Made by a program: the position numbers and the translations under genes | From: an uncultured Pelagibacteraceae bacterium | GTDB lineage: Bacteria; Pseudomonadota; Alphaproteobacteria; Pelagibacterales; Pelagibacteraceae | Assembly (NCBI GenBank): GCA_902516065.1 | Contig: CABXXB010000008.1 | Location: forward strand, 1 to 35,071 | DNA: 35,071 nt | Reading direction: 5' to 3' | Notes under the pieces: generated by a model | Database searches by the model: none | The model's input: only the letters and a program-made list of their open reading frames with translations | Told to the model about the DNA's origin: nothing | Shown here: one piece after another, positions 1 to 8,318 of the stretch | Numbering within the stretch: position 1 is the stretch's first letter | How the letters are laid out: each line of letters begins with the position of its first letter

Positions 1-464
1 TTTTTTGAACTACATTCAATATTAGCACCAAGATCCAATACAACACTCATTCCTTTTTTATTAGGCCATAAAGCTGATAAAGCTGGTTTATCAATATTTT
101 CAATCATTTTAAGATTCAATTTTGATATAACTAATAATGCACCAGTGTTACCCGCAGAAATAACTATATCACAATCTTTGTTTTTAACGCTTTCAATAGC
201 AAGCCACATGCTAGTGTCTTTGCCTCTTTTTGCACCCTCTAATGGACTATCTTCACTTGAAACTTTATTTAAAGTATTAATTATTTGATAATTTTGTTTA
301 TCAATTTTATTTTCAATATAATTATTAATTTTTTGCTCATCCCCAAAAATTTTATAAAAAATATTTTTATTTTTTAAATAATGATGAATAATGCCATCAA
401 TTACCTTTTTAGGTGAATTATCACCTCCCATTGCATCAACTGCAATTTTAATAATAGAAGACAT
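1..464 (-). CDS. plsX: Phosphate acyltransferase PlsX (N-terminal part, cut by window edge)
   Basis: The protein starts at an ATG at 464 and reads MSSIIKIAVDAMGGDNSP, the characteristic PlsX N-terminus, followed by the family motifs SPLEGAKRGKDTSMW and ISAGNTGAL. About 154 residues are present; the rest lies beyond base 1. PlsX converts acyl-ACP to acyl-phosphate at the membrane for the PlsY-dependent first acylation of glycerol-3-phosphate. It lies 13 nt downstream of rpmF in the same orientation, the conserved rpmF-plsX pair of Proteobacteria, so co-transcription is likely. Identification rests on motif recognition and synteny. Confidence 0.95.
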   Translation of the reverse strand, partial: MSSIIKIAVDAMGGDNSPKKVIDGIIHHYLKNKNIFYKIFGDEQKINNYIENKIDKQNYQIINTLNKVSSEDSPLEGAKRGKDTSMWLAIESVKNKDCDIVISAGNTGALLVISKLNLKMIENIDKPALSALWPNKKGMSVVLDLGANIECSSK

Positions 465-477
465 TAATAAATATTTA

Positions 478-660
478 TTATTCTTTTGGGTCTAAAACTT
501 GACGACCTTTGTACATACCTGTTTTTAAATCTAAGTGATGTGAGAGCCTATATTCTCCAGATTTCTTATCCTCAACAACATTTTTAGATGAAAACTTCAT
601 ATTTTGAGCTCTTCTCATTCCTGTTCTTGACGGTGTTTGTTTTCGTTTTGGTACAGCCAT
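478..660 (-). CDS. rpmF: 50S ribosomal protein L32
   Basis: Sixty residues beginning [20 protein letters not shown], the standard bacterial L32 N-terminus (A-V-P-K/Q-x-K-x-S/T-x-S/T-x-x-x-R). It is a small basic large-subunit ribosomal protein with no zinc-ribbon cysteines, which is the cysteine-free version common in Proteobacteria. It sits 2 nt after the chaperone stop and 13 nt before plsX, so the three are probably one transcript. The DUF177/YceD gene that precedes rpmF in many Proteobacteria is not here. Confidence 0.97.
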   Translation of the reverse strand: MAVPKRKQTPSRTGMRRAQNMKFSSKNVVEDKKSGEYRLSHHLDLKTGMYKGRQVLDPKE

Positions 661-662
661 AA

Positions 663-1133
663 TTAGTGAGTACTTACACTTTTTAAATAAGAATTCAAAT
701 TATTTTTTGAAAGATGCACACTAAAATTGTTGAAATAATCAACTAAATATTCAATATCATCAAAATTATGTAAAAATTTAGATAGCATTTCTTTTTTTTT
801 TACAAATTCTAATTTATTCCAAAAATGAATTTCAGAAATAATAGCATGAAATAAGTTAATGTAATCTTTCATTTTTTTGTTAATGGATTGATCTCCATAT
901 CCTATTTCTCTAATACTTAATTCTAGTTGTCTAAAATTAAAATCATATAATTCTTGTAATTTTTTCTCATTTTTATCATTTTTAAATTCTTTTAAAATAA
1001 ATGCAAAATGTAGTAAGAATAAAGTTAATCTATCACCAAAATCATCTTGTTTATTCAAAACATGTTTATATAGAGATTTATTAGTAGTTAATTTTATCAA
1101 ATTATTATAAAAATTAAGATATTCAATATTCAT
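663..1133 (-). CDS. Ubiquinol-cytochrome c chaperone family protein (CBP3-like)
   Basis: The ATG at 1133 gives 156 residues. An upstream in-frame TTG at 1187 would add 18 residues lying antisense to the bamE signal peptide and is less likely. The core fits the ubiquinol-cytochrome c chaperone family (PF03981): [19 protein letters not shown], then [20 protein letters not shown], the 'SLREMGVGDLSVGKR'-like signature. Family members assist assembly of cytochrome b in the bc1 complex. A divergent bamE beside this gene is a common alphaproteobacterial arrangement. The start codon shares three bases of a CATG with the bamE start, so neither gene has an intergenic promoter. Family assignment is good; the function in this organism is inferred. 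Confidence 0.82.
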   Translation of the reverse strand: MNIEYLNFYNNLIKLTTNKSLYKHVLNKQDDFGDRLTLFLLHFAFILKEFKNDKNEKKLQELYDFNFRQLELSIREIGYGDQSINKKMKDYINLFHAIISEIHFWNKLEFVKKKEMLSKFLHNFDDIEYLVDYFNNFSVHLSKNNLNSYLKSVSTH

Positions 1134-1593
1134 GAAAAAATTATTATTACTAACATTAATATTTTTATCAAGTTGTTCTTTGGACAAAGTTGTCCAGCAT
1201 CATGGAGTACATAACTTAGAAAAAAAACAAGCTAAACTCAAAATTAATTACACAAATAAAAATGATATAATTAAACTAATAGGTCCTCCTTCGACTAAAA
1301 GCTCTTTTGATAACGATATTTACATATACTTAGAGCGCAAAACAAGCAGCTCTAGACTTACTAGATTGGGAAAAAAAAGATTAATTAAAAATGATGTATT
1401 AGTTCTTGAGATTGATAATACTGGAATTCTTTTAAGCAAAAAATTTTATAACAAAGATGATATGAATGAAATTAAGTTTGATGAAAATATAACTGGAGTT
1501 AATTATTCAAAAAGATCTTTTATATATAATTTTTTAAGCTCAATAAGACAAAAAATTGATGATCCTCTTGGTAAAAAGAGGATCAAAAATTAA
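1132..1593 (+). CDS. bamE: Outer membrane assembly lipoprotein BamE (SmpA/OmlA)
   Basis: 153 residues. The N-terminus [15 protein letters not shown] is a lipoprotein signal with lipobox L-S-S-C15, so the mature protein should be lipidated and sorted to the outer membrane. The NYTNKNDIIKLIGPPSTKSSF segment is the BamE/SmpA hallmark in which a helix leads into a 'GxP' turn, followed by the strand YIYLERKT. BamE is an accessory lipoprotein of the BAM beta-barrel assembly machine. The start is fixed by the signal peptide; an in-frame stop lies eight codons upstream and no other start fits. The 3' end contains a perfect inverted repeat that may terminate the convergent hppA transcript. Confidence 0.88.
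   Translation: MKKLLLLTLIFLSSCSLDKVVQHHGVHNLEKKQAKLKINYTNKNDIIKLIGPPSTKSSFDNDIYIYLERKTSSSRLTRLGKKRLIKNDVLVLEIDNTGILLSKKFYNKDDMNEIKFDENITGVNYSKRSFIYNFLSSIRQKIDDPLGKKRIKN
1550..1585 (-). terminator. Possible rho-independent terminator of hppA inside the bamE 3' end
   Basis: A 10-bp perfect stem (1560-1569 with 1576-1585, core GATCCTCTT/AAGAGGATC) encloses a 6-nt loop. Read on the minus strand, the direction of hppA, the stem is followed by TCAA and then six Ts (1555-1550), which resembles an intrinsic terminator with the U-tract slightly displaced. On the plus strand it is followed by A-rich sequence, so it would not terminate bamE. It is one of the few GC-containing perfect stems in this AT-rich window. 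Confidence 0.5.
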
Positions 1594-1603
1594 TAAGATA
1601 ATA

Positions 1604-3709
1604 TTATCCAGCTATGACTGCTAATAAAAGTAAAGCAACAATATTTGTAATTTTAATCATTGGATTGACGGCAGGTCCAGCTGTGTCTTTATAAGGATCA
1701 CCTACAGTATCCCCTGTTACGGCAGCTTTATGTGCTTCAGAACCTTTTCCACCATGATTACCATCTTCTATATATTTTTTTGCATTATCCCATGCACCAC
1801 CACCTGCTGTCATGGATACTGCAACGAATAAACCGGTAATAATTACACCAAGTAACATCGCACCAACTGCGGCTAATGCTGCTACCTGACCACCAATAGT
1901 TAAAATTATAAAATAAAGTACCACTGGTGAAAGTACAGGAAGTAAAGATGGTATAATCATTTCTTTAATTGCTGCAACTGTCAAGAGATCAACTAATTTA
2001 GCGTAATCAGGCTTCTGTTTTCTTTTCATAATACCTGGGAATTTTTTAAATTGTCTTCTTACTTCAACTACTACAGCACCTCCTGCTCTACCAACTGCTT
2101 GCATACCCATTGAACCAAATAAATAAGGTAACATACCACCGATCAATAAACCGACTACAACATAGGGGTTTGATAAATCAAAAGTAACAGTTATTCCTTC
2201 TAATTTTGAACCAGCTACACTAGAAAAATGTTTAATATCTTCTACATACGCAGCGAATAAAACTAATGCACCAAGACCAGCAGAACCAATAGCATAACCT
2301 TTAGTTACTGCTTTAGTTGTGTTACCCACAGCATCTAAAGCATCAGTTGTTTTTCTAACTTTTTTATCAAGATTAGACATTTCAGCGATACCGCCAGCAT
2401 TATCAGTTACAGGTCCATATGCATCCAAAGCAACAACCATTCCTGCTAAAGCAAGCATTGTTGTAACTGCAATGGCAATACCAAAAAGTCCAGCAATAAA
2501 ATTAGTAGTAAGAATACCAGCAACAATAATTAAAGCTGGTATTGCTGTAGCTTCCATTGAAACAGCTAAACCCTGAATTACATTAGTACCATGACCTGTT
2601 GTGGAAGATGCAGCAACAGATTTAACAGGTCTATAATTGGTACCTGTATAGTACTCTGTAATCCAGATCAATAAACCTGTTATTACTAAACCTATTATCC
2701 CACAATAATACAAACTCATTCCATTAAAAGTTTTATCATTAACTGTATATTCAGTTGTAAAACCAATTACATAATTAGTAACCGGGTACAAGATTGCTAT
2801 CGAAGCTAATGCAGAAACTACAAATCCTTTATAGAGTGCATTCATTACATTTTTGCTATTGCCTAACTTTACAAAAAAAGTTCCTAAAATTGAAGTTAAG
2901 ATACATGCTCCACCAATTGTAAGTGGATAAATCATCATATTCATATCACCTTGAAAGAAAATTGAAGACAAAACCATAGTTGCTACTATTGTAACAGCGT
3001 AAGTTTCAAACAAATCAGCAGCCATACCTGCACAATCACCTACATTATCACCAACATTGTCAGCAATAACCGCCGGGTTTCTTGGATCATCTTCTGGAAT
3101 TCCCGCTTCGACTTTACCAACTAAATCAGCACCTACGTCAGCACCTTTTGTAAATATACCTCCGCCAAGTCTTGCAAAAATTGAAATTAGAGAAGCACCA
3201 AAGCCTAATGCTACAAGAGCATTAACAATTTCTCTTTCATCAACATTAAATTTAATTAACAAATAGTAGTAAACTGCAATAGCTAAAAGTGCTAATCCAG
3301 CCACTAACATTCCAGTTACAGCTCCAGATTTAAATGCAACAGACAAACCTTGAGCCAGGCCTTTTCTTGATGCTTCAGCAGTTCTAACGTTAGCTTCTAC
3401 AGAAACCAGCATGCCTACATAGCCTGCAATACCTGATAAGGCCGCTCCTATCAAATAACCAAGACCTACCAGAGGGCTAAAAGCTACACTAACAATTATT
3501 AAAACAACAATACCCACAATTGCGATAGTTTTGTATTGTCTGGCAAGGTAAGCTTTTGCACCAATTTGAATTGCTGATGCAATATCTTTCATTTTAGTAT
3601 TACCTGCACTCTGATTTAAAATATTTTTTCCAGTAAAAAATCCATAAACAATAGACAAGAAACCAGCTGCAATAGTGTATAATAATATAGTTTCGACTGT
3701 AGCGCTCAT
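1604..3709 (-). CDS. hppA: Membrane proton-translocating pyrophosphatase, K+-independent type
   Basis: 701 residues, normal for the family, with many transmembrane helices. It hydrolyses pyrophosphate and pumps H+ across the inner membrane, saving energy from biosynthetic PPi. Catalytic signatures are complete: [11 protein letters not shown] (191-201), [12 protein letters not shown] (217-228) and [20 protein letters not shown] near the C-terminus. In the GNTTKA motif (462-467) residue 466 is Lys; family work associates Lys here with K+-independent H+ pumps and Ala with K+-dependent ones. The gene is isolated by 78 nt from thiL upstream and probably has its own promoter. An AAGG ribosome-binding sequence lies inside a 12-bp palindrome just before the ATG. 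The gene is convergent with bamE (10 nt apart). Confidence 0.97.
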   Translation of the reverse strand: MSATVETILLYTIAAGFLSIVYGFFTGKNILNQSAGNTKMKDIASAIQIGAKAYLARQYKTIAIVGIVVLIIVSVAFSPLVGLGYLIGAALSGIAGYVGMLVSVEANVRTAEASRKGLAQGLSVAFKSGAVTGMLVAGLALLAIAVYYYLLIKFNVDEREIVNALVALGFGASLISIFARLGGGIFTKGADVGADLVGKVEAGIPEDDPRNPAVIADNVGDNVGDCAGMAADLFETYAVTIVATMVLSSIFFQGDMNMMIYPLTIGGACILTSILGTFFVKLGNSKNVMNALYKGFVVSALASIAILYPVTNYVIGFTTEYTVNDKTFNGMSLYYCGIIGLVITGLLIWITEYYTGTNYRPVKSVAASSTTGHGTNVIQGLAVSMEATAIPALIIVAGILTTNFIAGLFGIAIAVTTMLALAGMVVALDAYGPVTDNAGGIAEMSNLDKKVRKTTDALDAVGNTTKAVTKGYAIGSAGLGALVLFAAYVEDIKHFSSVAGSKLEGITVTFDLSNPYVVVGLLIGGMLPYLFGSMGMQAVGRAGGAVVVEVRRQFKKFPGIMKRKQKPDYAKLVDLLTVAAIKEMIIPSLLPVLSPVVLYFIILTIGGQVAALAAVGAMLLGVIITGLFVAVSMTAGGGAWDNAKKYIEDGNHGGKGSEAHKAAVTGDTVGDPYKDTAGPAVNPMIKITNIVALLLLAVIAG

Positions 3710-3712
3710 ATA

Positions 3713-3724
3713 AACCTTAAGGTT
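3713..3724. repeat. 12-bp perfect palindrome in the hppA leader
   Basis: AACCTTAAGGTT is exactly its own reverse complement and ends 4 nt upstream of the hppA ATG. It includes the likely Shine-Dalgarno AAGG. With no loop it would not make a good RNA hairpin, but a dimeric DNA-binding protein could use it. It may also be chance; the rest of the 3725-3787 spacer shows nothing convincing. Confidence 0.3.
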
Positions 3725-3787
3725 GTTAGTTGTTAAATTTTAAGCCCGGACAATACAAAAAAAGCTAAAAAAGACAATAATTAACTT

Positions 3788-4747
3788 TTAAAATTGATGT
3801 GTATAACCTTTATTTTTAATCACTATTTGCTTACCTTTTTGATCAGTTATAATTGATTTTTTATTATCAGAGGTAATTTTACCAATCTTAGTAATTTTAA
3901 TACCAAGATTTTTAGATGTATAACGAATGATTCTAGCTTTAATAGGGTTTGCTGTAAATAGTATCTGATAGTCATCTCCTTGAGATATTAAATTGGATTT
4001 ATCTAATTTCTTTTTTTTTATCAAATTTAATAAGTTTTTTGATATAGGCACATCACCAACATTAATTTGATATGATAGATTTTGTTTATTAATCATCTTC
4101 TCAATATCAGCAACTAAACCATCCGATATATCTATTGATGTATTTGCATATTTAAATAAAGTTTTAGATAATTTAACTTGAATATTGGGATGATAATATT
4201 TGTTAACAAAATAATCTTTTATTTTTTTTTGAACTTTAATTTTATTTTTTAAAATTTGAAGTCCAATAAAACTGTCACCTAAATTTCCAGTTACATAAAT
4301 ATCATCATCATATTTAGCTTTATTTCGATAAATTATATCATTTGAATAACCAACAGATGTAACAGAAAAACTTAATTTATTTGAAAAAGTAGTATCACCA
4401 CCGCACAATAAAATCTTATATTTTTTTTGTTCATTTTTTAATGATGTTGAAATTTTTAATAAATTTTTTTTTGAAAATGTTTTTTTATTTCCCGATCCTG
4501 AAATAAAATAAAATTTTGGTAATACCCCTTTACAAACTAAATCTGATATTGAAGATCTAATGATCTTTTTAATCACCAAATCTGGTTTCTTAAAATCTAA
4601 AAAATGACTATATTCATTGTATGTATCTATAGAAATAACTAGACCTTTTTTTTTATCAAAAAAAACATCATCATTTAAATCTAGGGATGATTTATTTAAC
4701 TTGGATAATTTTGAAAAATATTTATTAATTAATTCAAATTCATGCAT
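3788..4747 (-). CDS. thiL: Thiamine-monophosphate kinase
   Basis: 319 residues, the family's usual length. It phosphorylates thiamine monophosphate to the active cofactor thiamine diphosphate in the cytoplasm. Visible ThiL features are the N-terminal EFELINKYF, an acidic LNDD (24-27) where the family has GDD, VISIDTYNE (37-44), SSISDLVCKGVLPKF, GGDTTFSNKLSFSVTSVGYS and the Mg-binding DISDGLVADI. The GDD glycine is replaced by Asn, a mild divergence. It overlaps nusB by 8 nt; the nusB-thiL order is common in Alphaproteobacteria and supports the call. It appears to be the last gene of the long oxygenase-to-thiL run. Confidence 0.93.
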   Translation of the reverse strand: MHEFELINKYFSKLSKLNKSSLDLNDDVFFDKKKGLVISIDTYNEYSHFLDFKKPDLVIKKIIRSSISDLVCKGVLPKFYFISGSGNKKTFSKKNLLKISTSLKNEQKKYKILLCGGDTTFSNKLSFSVTSVGYSNDIIYRNKAKYDDDIYVTGNLGDSFIGLQILKNKIKVQKKIKDYFVNKYYHPNIQVKLSKTLFKYANTSIDISDGLVADIEKMINKQNLSYQINVGDVPISKNLLNLIKKKKLDKSNLISQGDDYQILFTANPIKARIIRYTSKNLGIKITKIGKITSDNKKSIITDQKGKQIVIKNKGYTHQF

Positions 4748-5144
4748 TAGAAGTTCTTAACTTTTTTCCAATATTATCAAGTAAAGCGTTTAAATATTTA
4801 GTTTGTGAGTCCTCTAAGAAAAAATTGGATGAATCTAAATATTCTTTAATTATTATATTGATAGATGTATTTGGTTTATACAAAAGTTCATACGTTGCAG
4901 CTTTTAGAATCGTTTGAAAAACCTTATCGAGGTTTTCAAAAACAAATTTATCACCTAGTTTACTTTTTAACTCATCTTGTATTAAATCATTTCTTTCAAT
5001 AGTACCCAAAACAATATCTTTAATAAATTTTTTAAATCTGTGTTTGGGAAATACTACATTATTATCTTCATTAATAAATTTTCCATATAATTTTTGAATT
5101 ATGATTACTCTAGGATTATTATTAGGATTAAAATGAGTTTTCAT
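4740..5144 (-). CDS. nusB: Transcription antitermination factor NusB
   Basis: 134 residues, all-helical in character. PRVIIIQKLYGKFIN resembles the NusB opening 'AR..A.QaLYQ', and KAATYELLYKPNTSINIIIKEYLDSSNFFL matches the conserved '..A.yEl....p....I.EavelAk.F' segment, ending YLNALLDNIGKKLR (family 'fvNgvLd.i'). NusB binds boxA RNA with NusE/S10 in rRNA antitermination. It overlaps ribH by 4 nt and thiL by 8 nt; ribH-nusB-thiL is a recurrent proteobacterial order. The sequence is divergent, so synteny adds weight. Confidence 0.9.
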   Translation of the reverse strand: MKTHFNPNNNPRVIIIQKLYGKFINEDNNVVFPKHRFKKFIKDIVLGTIERNDLIQDELKSKLGDKFVFENLDKVFQTILKAATYELLYKPNTSINIIIKEYLDSSNFFLEDSQTKYLNALLDNIGKKLRTSNA

Positions 5145-5530
5145 TTTTGTAATAATATAGAAATCACTGCATTAGCAGCTTCTGCACCTTTATTTTTTCT
5201 TGCTTTGGCCTGACGCATGTTAAGACAGGTTATTATTCCATTTCCTACGGGTTTCTTATTATTTATTGATAAATCCATTATTGCATTAGTAGATGCTTGT
5301 GAAATAAAATCAAAATGTGGTGTTTCACCTTTAATAACACATCCCAAGGCTAAAAAACCATCATATTTTTTTATATTTTTTGAGATTGTTACAGGTATTT
5401 CAAATACTCCTGGAACTTTAATAATCTTGATTGAATTTAATTTAGGAATTGATTTTAAGGCACTATTTAGAAGTCCTTTGGAAATATCTTTATAATAATC
5501 AGCTATAACTATTAAATATTTTTTTTTCAT
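5141..5530 (-). CDS. ribH: 6,7-dimethyl-8-ribityllumazine synthase
   Basis: 129 residues, somewhat short for a family usually around 140-160. It condenses the 5-amino-ribitylaminouracil intermediate with dihydroxybutanone phosphate to make lumazine, the penultimate riboflavin step. Key motifs are VPGVFEIP (39-46), GCVIKGETPHFD (63-74, with the catalytic His72) and the PVGNGIITCLNMRQAKAR segment, where the family usually has a 'NGVLT.(E/D)..QA.(A/E)R'-type sequence. It overlaps ribBX by one nucleotide and nusB by four, so it is translationally coupled with the rest of the rib cluster. Confidence 0.96.
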   Translation of the reverse strand: MKKKYLIVIADYYKDISKGLLNSALKSIPKLNSIKIIKVPGVFEIPVTISKNIKKYDGFLALGCVIKGETPHFDFISQASTNAIMDLSINNKKPVGNGIITCLNMRQAKARKNKGAEAANAVISILLQK

Positions 5531-6630
5531 CAGATAATTTCTTGTTTAGTTATCTTTATACCATAACCGTCTAAACCAATAACTTTTTTCGGTGACTTAG
5601 TAATTAAAGTCATATTTTTAATATTTAAATCCTTAATTATTTGAGCACCAATACCATAATTACGAATAAGTTTATCTTTTCCTTTTTTATAAAAATTCTT
5701 ATTTTTATAGTCTTTTAATGTTTGGGTAACTGATTTAAGATTGGTGTCTTTAATAAAAACAAGGACACAATTATTGAATTTTTTAAAATAATTAAGAGTT
5801 TTGTTAAATGAATTCGGTAATTGCTGATTTATTAAATAATTTTGAACTACATTTGAGGATATTACTCTTACTCTTGGTGTAATACCTCTTTTGACTACAC
5901 CTTTAATCAATGCAAAATGTTCTGATCCATCGAGTAAATTTTCATAAATTCTAATTTTATATTTTTGGTTTTTAAAATAAATGTTGCTTTGTTTTTTTAA
6001 TTTTATTAATTTTTCTTTTTTAAGTCTGTAAGCAATAAGATCTTCAATTTTACCAATTTTTAATTGATGTTTTTTTGCAAAATCAAAAAGTTCTTGTCCC
6101 TTTGCCATTGTTCCGTCTTCATTCATAATCTCACATATAACTGCTGAATTATTTTTTTTTGCTAATTTTGATATATCTACAGATGCTTCTGTATGACCAG
6201 CTCTAACTAGAACACCTCCATCTTTAGCTATTATGGGAAACACATGACCTGGTGAAACAATTTCACTTTTTTTAACATTTTTTTTAGACGCAATCTTAAT
6301 AGTTTTAGCTCTATCTTTTGCTGAAATACCTGTTGTAATACCCTTTTTAGCCTCAATAGAAATCGCAAAAGCTGTTTTGTTTCTTGACTGATTATTAGAT
6401 GACATTAAAGATAAATTTAATCTTTTTGCTTGAACGCTATCTAAGGCCAAACATATCAATCCTCTACCATATTTAGCCATAAAATTTATATTTCTTGCAT
6501 TTGTACTAGAAGTAGAAATTACTAAATCTCCCTCATTTTCTCTTTTTTCATCATCTACTAAAATAAACATACCGCCTTTTTTAGCAACATTAATAATATT
6601 TTCTATTGTAGCAAAATTATTTTTTTTCAT
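5530..6630 (-). CDS. ribBX: 3,4-dihydroxy-2-butanone 4-phosphate synthase with degenerate GTP cyclohydrolase II half (RibBX type)
   Basis: 366 residues. The N-terminal ~200 is an intact DHBP synthase: GGMFILVDDEKRENEGDL (15-32), then RAGHTEASVDI and the EIMNEDGTMA end motif. It makes the four-carbon unit for RibH from ribulose-5-phosphate. The C-terminal ~160 residues sit where RibBA fusions carry GTP cyclohydrolase II, but the zinc/catalytic cysteine cluster (ECLTGD...RCDCG) is absent; instead the sequence runs VVKRGITPRVRVISSNVVQN. Only the tail, RNYGIGAQIIKDLNI (GCHII-like 'RxYGiGaQiLrdLGv'), betrays its origin. This matches the RibBX variant described in Proteobacteria. A separate GTP cyclohydrolase II must therefore be encoded elsewhere. 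It overlaps ribE by 14 nt. Confidence 0.93.
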   Translation of the reverse strand: MKKNNFATIENIINVAKKGGMFILVDDEKRENEGDLVISTSSTNARNINFMAKYGRGLICLALDSVQAKRLNLSLMSSNNQSRNKTAFAISIEAKKGITTGISAKDRAKTIKIASKKNVKKSEIVSPGHVFPIIAKDGGVLVRAGHTEASVDISKLAKKNNSAVICEIMNEDGTMAKGQELFDFAKKHQLKIGKIEDLIAYRLKKEKLIKLKKQSNIYFKNQKYKIRIYENLLDGSEHFALIKGVVKRGITPRVRVISSNVVQNYLINQQLPNSFNKTLNYFKKFNNCVLVFIKDTNLKSVTQTLKDYKNKNFYKKGKDKLIRNYGIGAQIIKDLNIKNMTLITKSPKKVIGLDGYGIKITKQEII

Positions 6631-7210
6631 AAAAATAATTTCTAACGTATTTAGATAAGATATCTATCTCAATATTTACTAAACTAGATTTATTTAAACT
6701 AGATAAATTTGTTTCTTTAAAAGTATGAGGAATTATCCAAATTTGAAAACCTTTTTTAGTTACTTTTGAAATTGTAAGAGAGATACCGTTTACACAAATT
6801 GATGCTTTTTCTATTAAATGCTTTCTTTCTTTTTTAACTATTTCAAAGTCAAAAAGAAAGGATTTATCTATTTTTTTAATACTTATTACCTTTCCAACAC
6901 TATCAATATGCCCTTGACAAATATGTCCTGAAATTTTTGTTCCATATTTTAATGGTAACTCCAAATTTATTTTATCTTTTATTTTCAAGAATTTAAATTT
7001 AGAGCGATTAATAGTCTCATTTGAAAGGTAAAATTCCATAATTTTTAATTTATATGAAATTAATGTTAAACAAACACCGTCACAAGCCACAGATAAACCA
7101 ATATCATTTTTGGAAATTTTAAGGTTACTTTTTACAAAAATATTTAGTCCTTTCGGTCTTTTAATAATTTTTGATATGACACCCTGGTTGTATATAATTC
7201 CATTAAACAT
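6617..7210 (-). CDS. ribE: Riboflavin synthase, alpha chain
   Basis: 197 residues with the two tandem lumazine-binding repeats of the family. It dismutates two dimethyl-ribityllumazine molecules to riboflavin. The N-terminal MFNGII (family 'MFTGII'), SVACDGVCLTL in repeat 1, SGHICQGHIDSVG opening repeat 2 and SICVNGISLTI within it are all clear. It overlaps the RibBX start by 14 nt and is separated from ribD by 4 nt, so it lies in the middle of one riboflavin transcript. Confidence 0.96.
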   Translation of the reverse strand: MFNGIIYNQGVISKIIKRPKGLNIFVKSNLKISKNDIGLSVACDGVCLTLISYKLKIMEFYLSNETINRSKFKFLKIKDKINLELPLKYGTKISGHICQGHIDSVGKVISIKKIDKSFLFDFEIVKKERKHLIEKASICVNGISLTISKVTKKGFQIWIIPHTFKETNLSSLNKSSLVNIEIDILSKYVRNYFYEKK

Positions 7211-7214
7211 ATTA

Positions 7215-8318
7215 TTATTTATATAATGTTATTTTATCTTTCATCAAATTAAGATTTAAGTTGGTTTTTATTTTATATTTTTTATTTAATACATTTAAAC
7301 TATTAAATTTCAAATATTCTGAGGATTTAGAAAGGTTTTTATTACTTTTAAATAGGTAAAATTTATTAAAAATTTTATTTCTGATAAGAAAATTTGTGAA
7401 TATATCACCTCCTTCTATTAATAAATTTCTACATCCCAAATTATAAAGTTTTTTTAAAAGAATTTTCATGTCAAATTTATTATTTCTATTTATCTTAGAT
7501 TTGATTAACTGAGCGCCACTTCTTTTAAAATCTAAAACTTTTGACCTAGTGGCCTTATTATAAAATATTAAAGTATTTTTTTTATTTGCAGTTTTAATTA
7601 TATAACTGTTCATTTTAGTATCTAATCTATTATCTAAAATAATTCTCTTTGGTGAAAAATTTTCAAAACCCCTTAAACGACAGTTTAACTTTGGATTATC
7701 TTTATTTAGAGTTTTATAAGAAATCATCAAACTATCATTTTTATATCTCAATAAGTGTGTAAATTTATCAGAATGAGAATTAGTAATTTTTTTATTAATT
7801 TTACTATAAATTAGATTATTTTTGGAAATAGCTATTTTACCAGTAACGTAAGGTAACTTTCTCTTTCTATTAAAAAAATATGGATAGTAAAAATTCTCAA
7901 TATCTTTTTTTAATAATCCTTTTTTAACAATAATATTATTTGATTTTAAAATCTTAAAACTTTTATTTTTTACTCTTGTATCAATATCGTTGACAGAATA
8001 TAAAACCTCAGCAATTTTAGACTTTATAATTAAATTGGTGCAAGGAGGTGTTAAACCATGATGACAGCAAGGTTCTAATGTGACATAAATTTTAGAACCT
8101 TTTAAACCCTCTAAACAATTTTTTATTGCATTGTGCTCAGCATGTGGTCTTCCACTATACGATGTTGTCCCTACTGATATAATTCTATCATTCTTAACAA
8201 TAACACATCCAACCGATGGATTAGATCCAGTTAAACCATGTTTAGATTTAGCCAAATCTAAGGCTATTTTCATATACTTTTTATCTTTTTTTGAAAATTT
8301 ATCTTTTTTTGTAGACAT
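7215..8318 (-). CDS. ribD: Bifunctional riboflavin deaminase/reductase RibD
   Basis: The ATG at 8318 gives 367 residues starting [20 protein letters not shown], which fits the family; the frame stays open to 8390, but that extension lies antisense-free within nrdR coding and looks spurious. The N-terminal deaminase has zinc ligands and catalytic Glu in [13 protein letters not shown] and [13 protein letters not shown]. The C-terminal reductase domain is recognisable by [15 protein letters not shown] but is divergent and short in conserved motifs. Together they perform the second and third steps from the GTP-derived pyrimidine. It overlaps the end of nrdR by 20 nt, the common alphaproteobacterial order nrdR-ribD. 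Confidence 0.94.
   Translation of the reverse strand: MSTKKDKFSKKDKKYMKIALDLAKSKHGLTGSNPSVGCVIVKNDRIISVGTTSYSGRPHAEHNAIKNCLEGLKGSKIYVTLEPCCHHGLTPPCTNLIIKSKIAEVLYSVNDIDTRVKNKSFKILKSNNIIVKKGLLKKDIENFYYPYFFNRKRKLPYVTGKIAISKNNLIYSKINKKITNSHSDKFTHLLRYKNDSLMISYKTLNKDNPKLNCRLRGFENFSPKRIILDNRLDTKMNSYIIKTANKKNTLIFYNKATRSKVLDFKRSGAQLIKSKINRNNKFDMKILLKKLYNLGCRNLLIEGGDIFTNFLIRNKIFNKFYLFKSNKNLSKSSEYLKFNSLNVLNKKYKIKTNLNLNLMKDKITLYK

Noticed and set aside
1134..1187. TTG at 1187 as a start for the chaperone.
   Set aside because: TTG, antisense to the bamE signal peptide; the ATG at 1133 already gives a family-consistent N-terminus.
2319..3266. Plus-strand reading frames antisense to hppA.
   Set aside because: Low-complexity shadows of a strongly conserved gene with complete catalytic motifs on the other strand.
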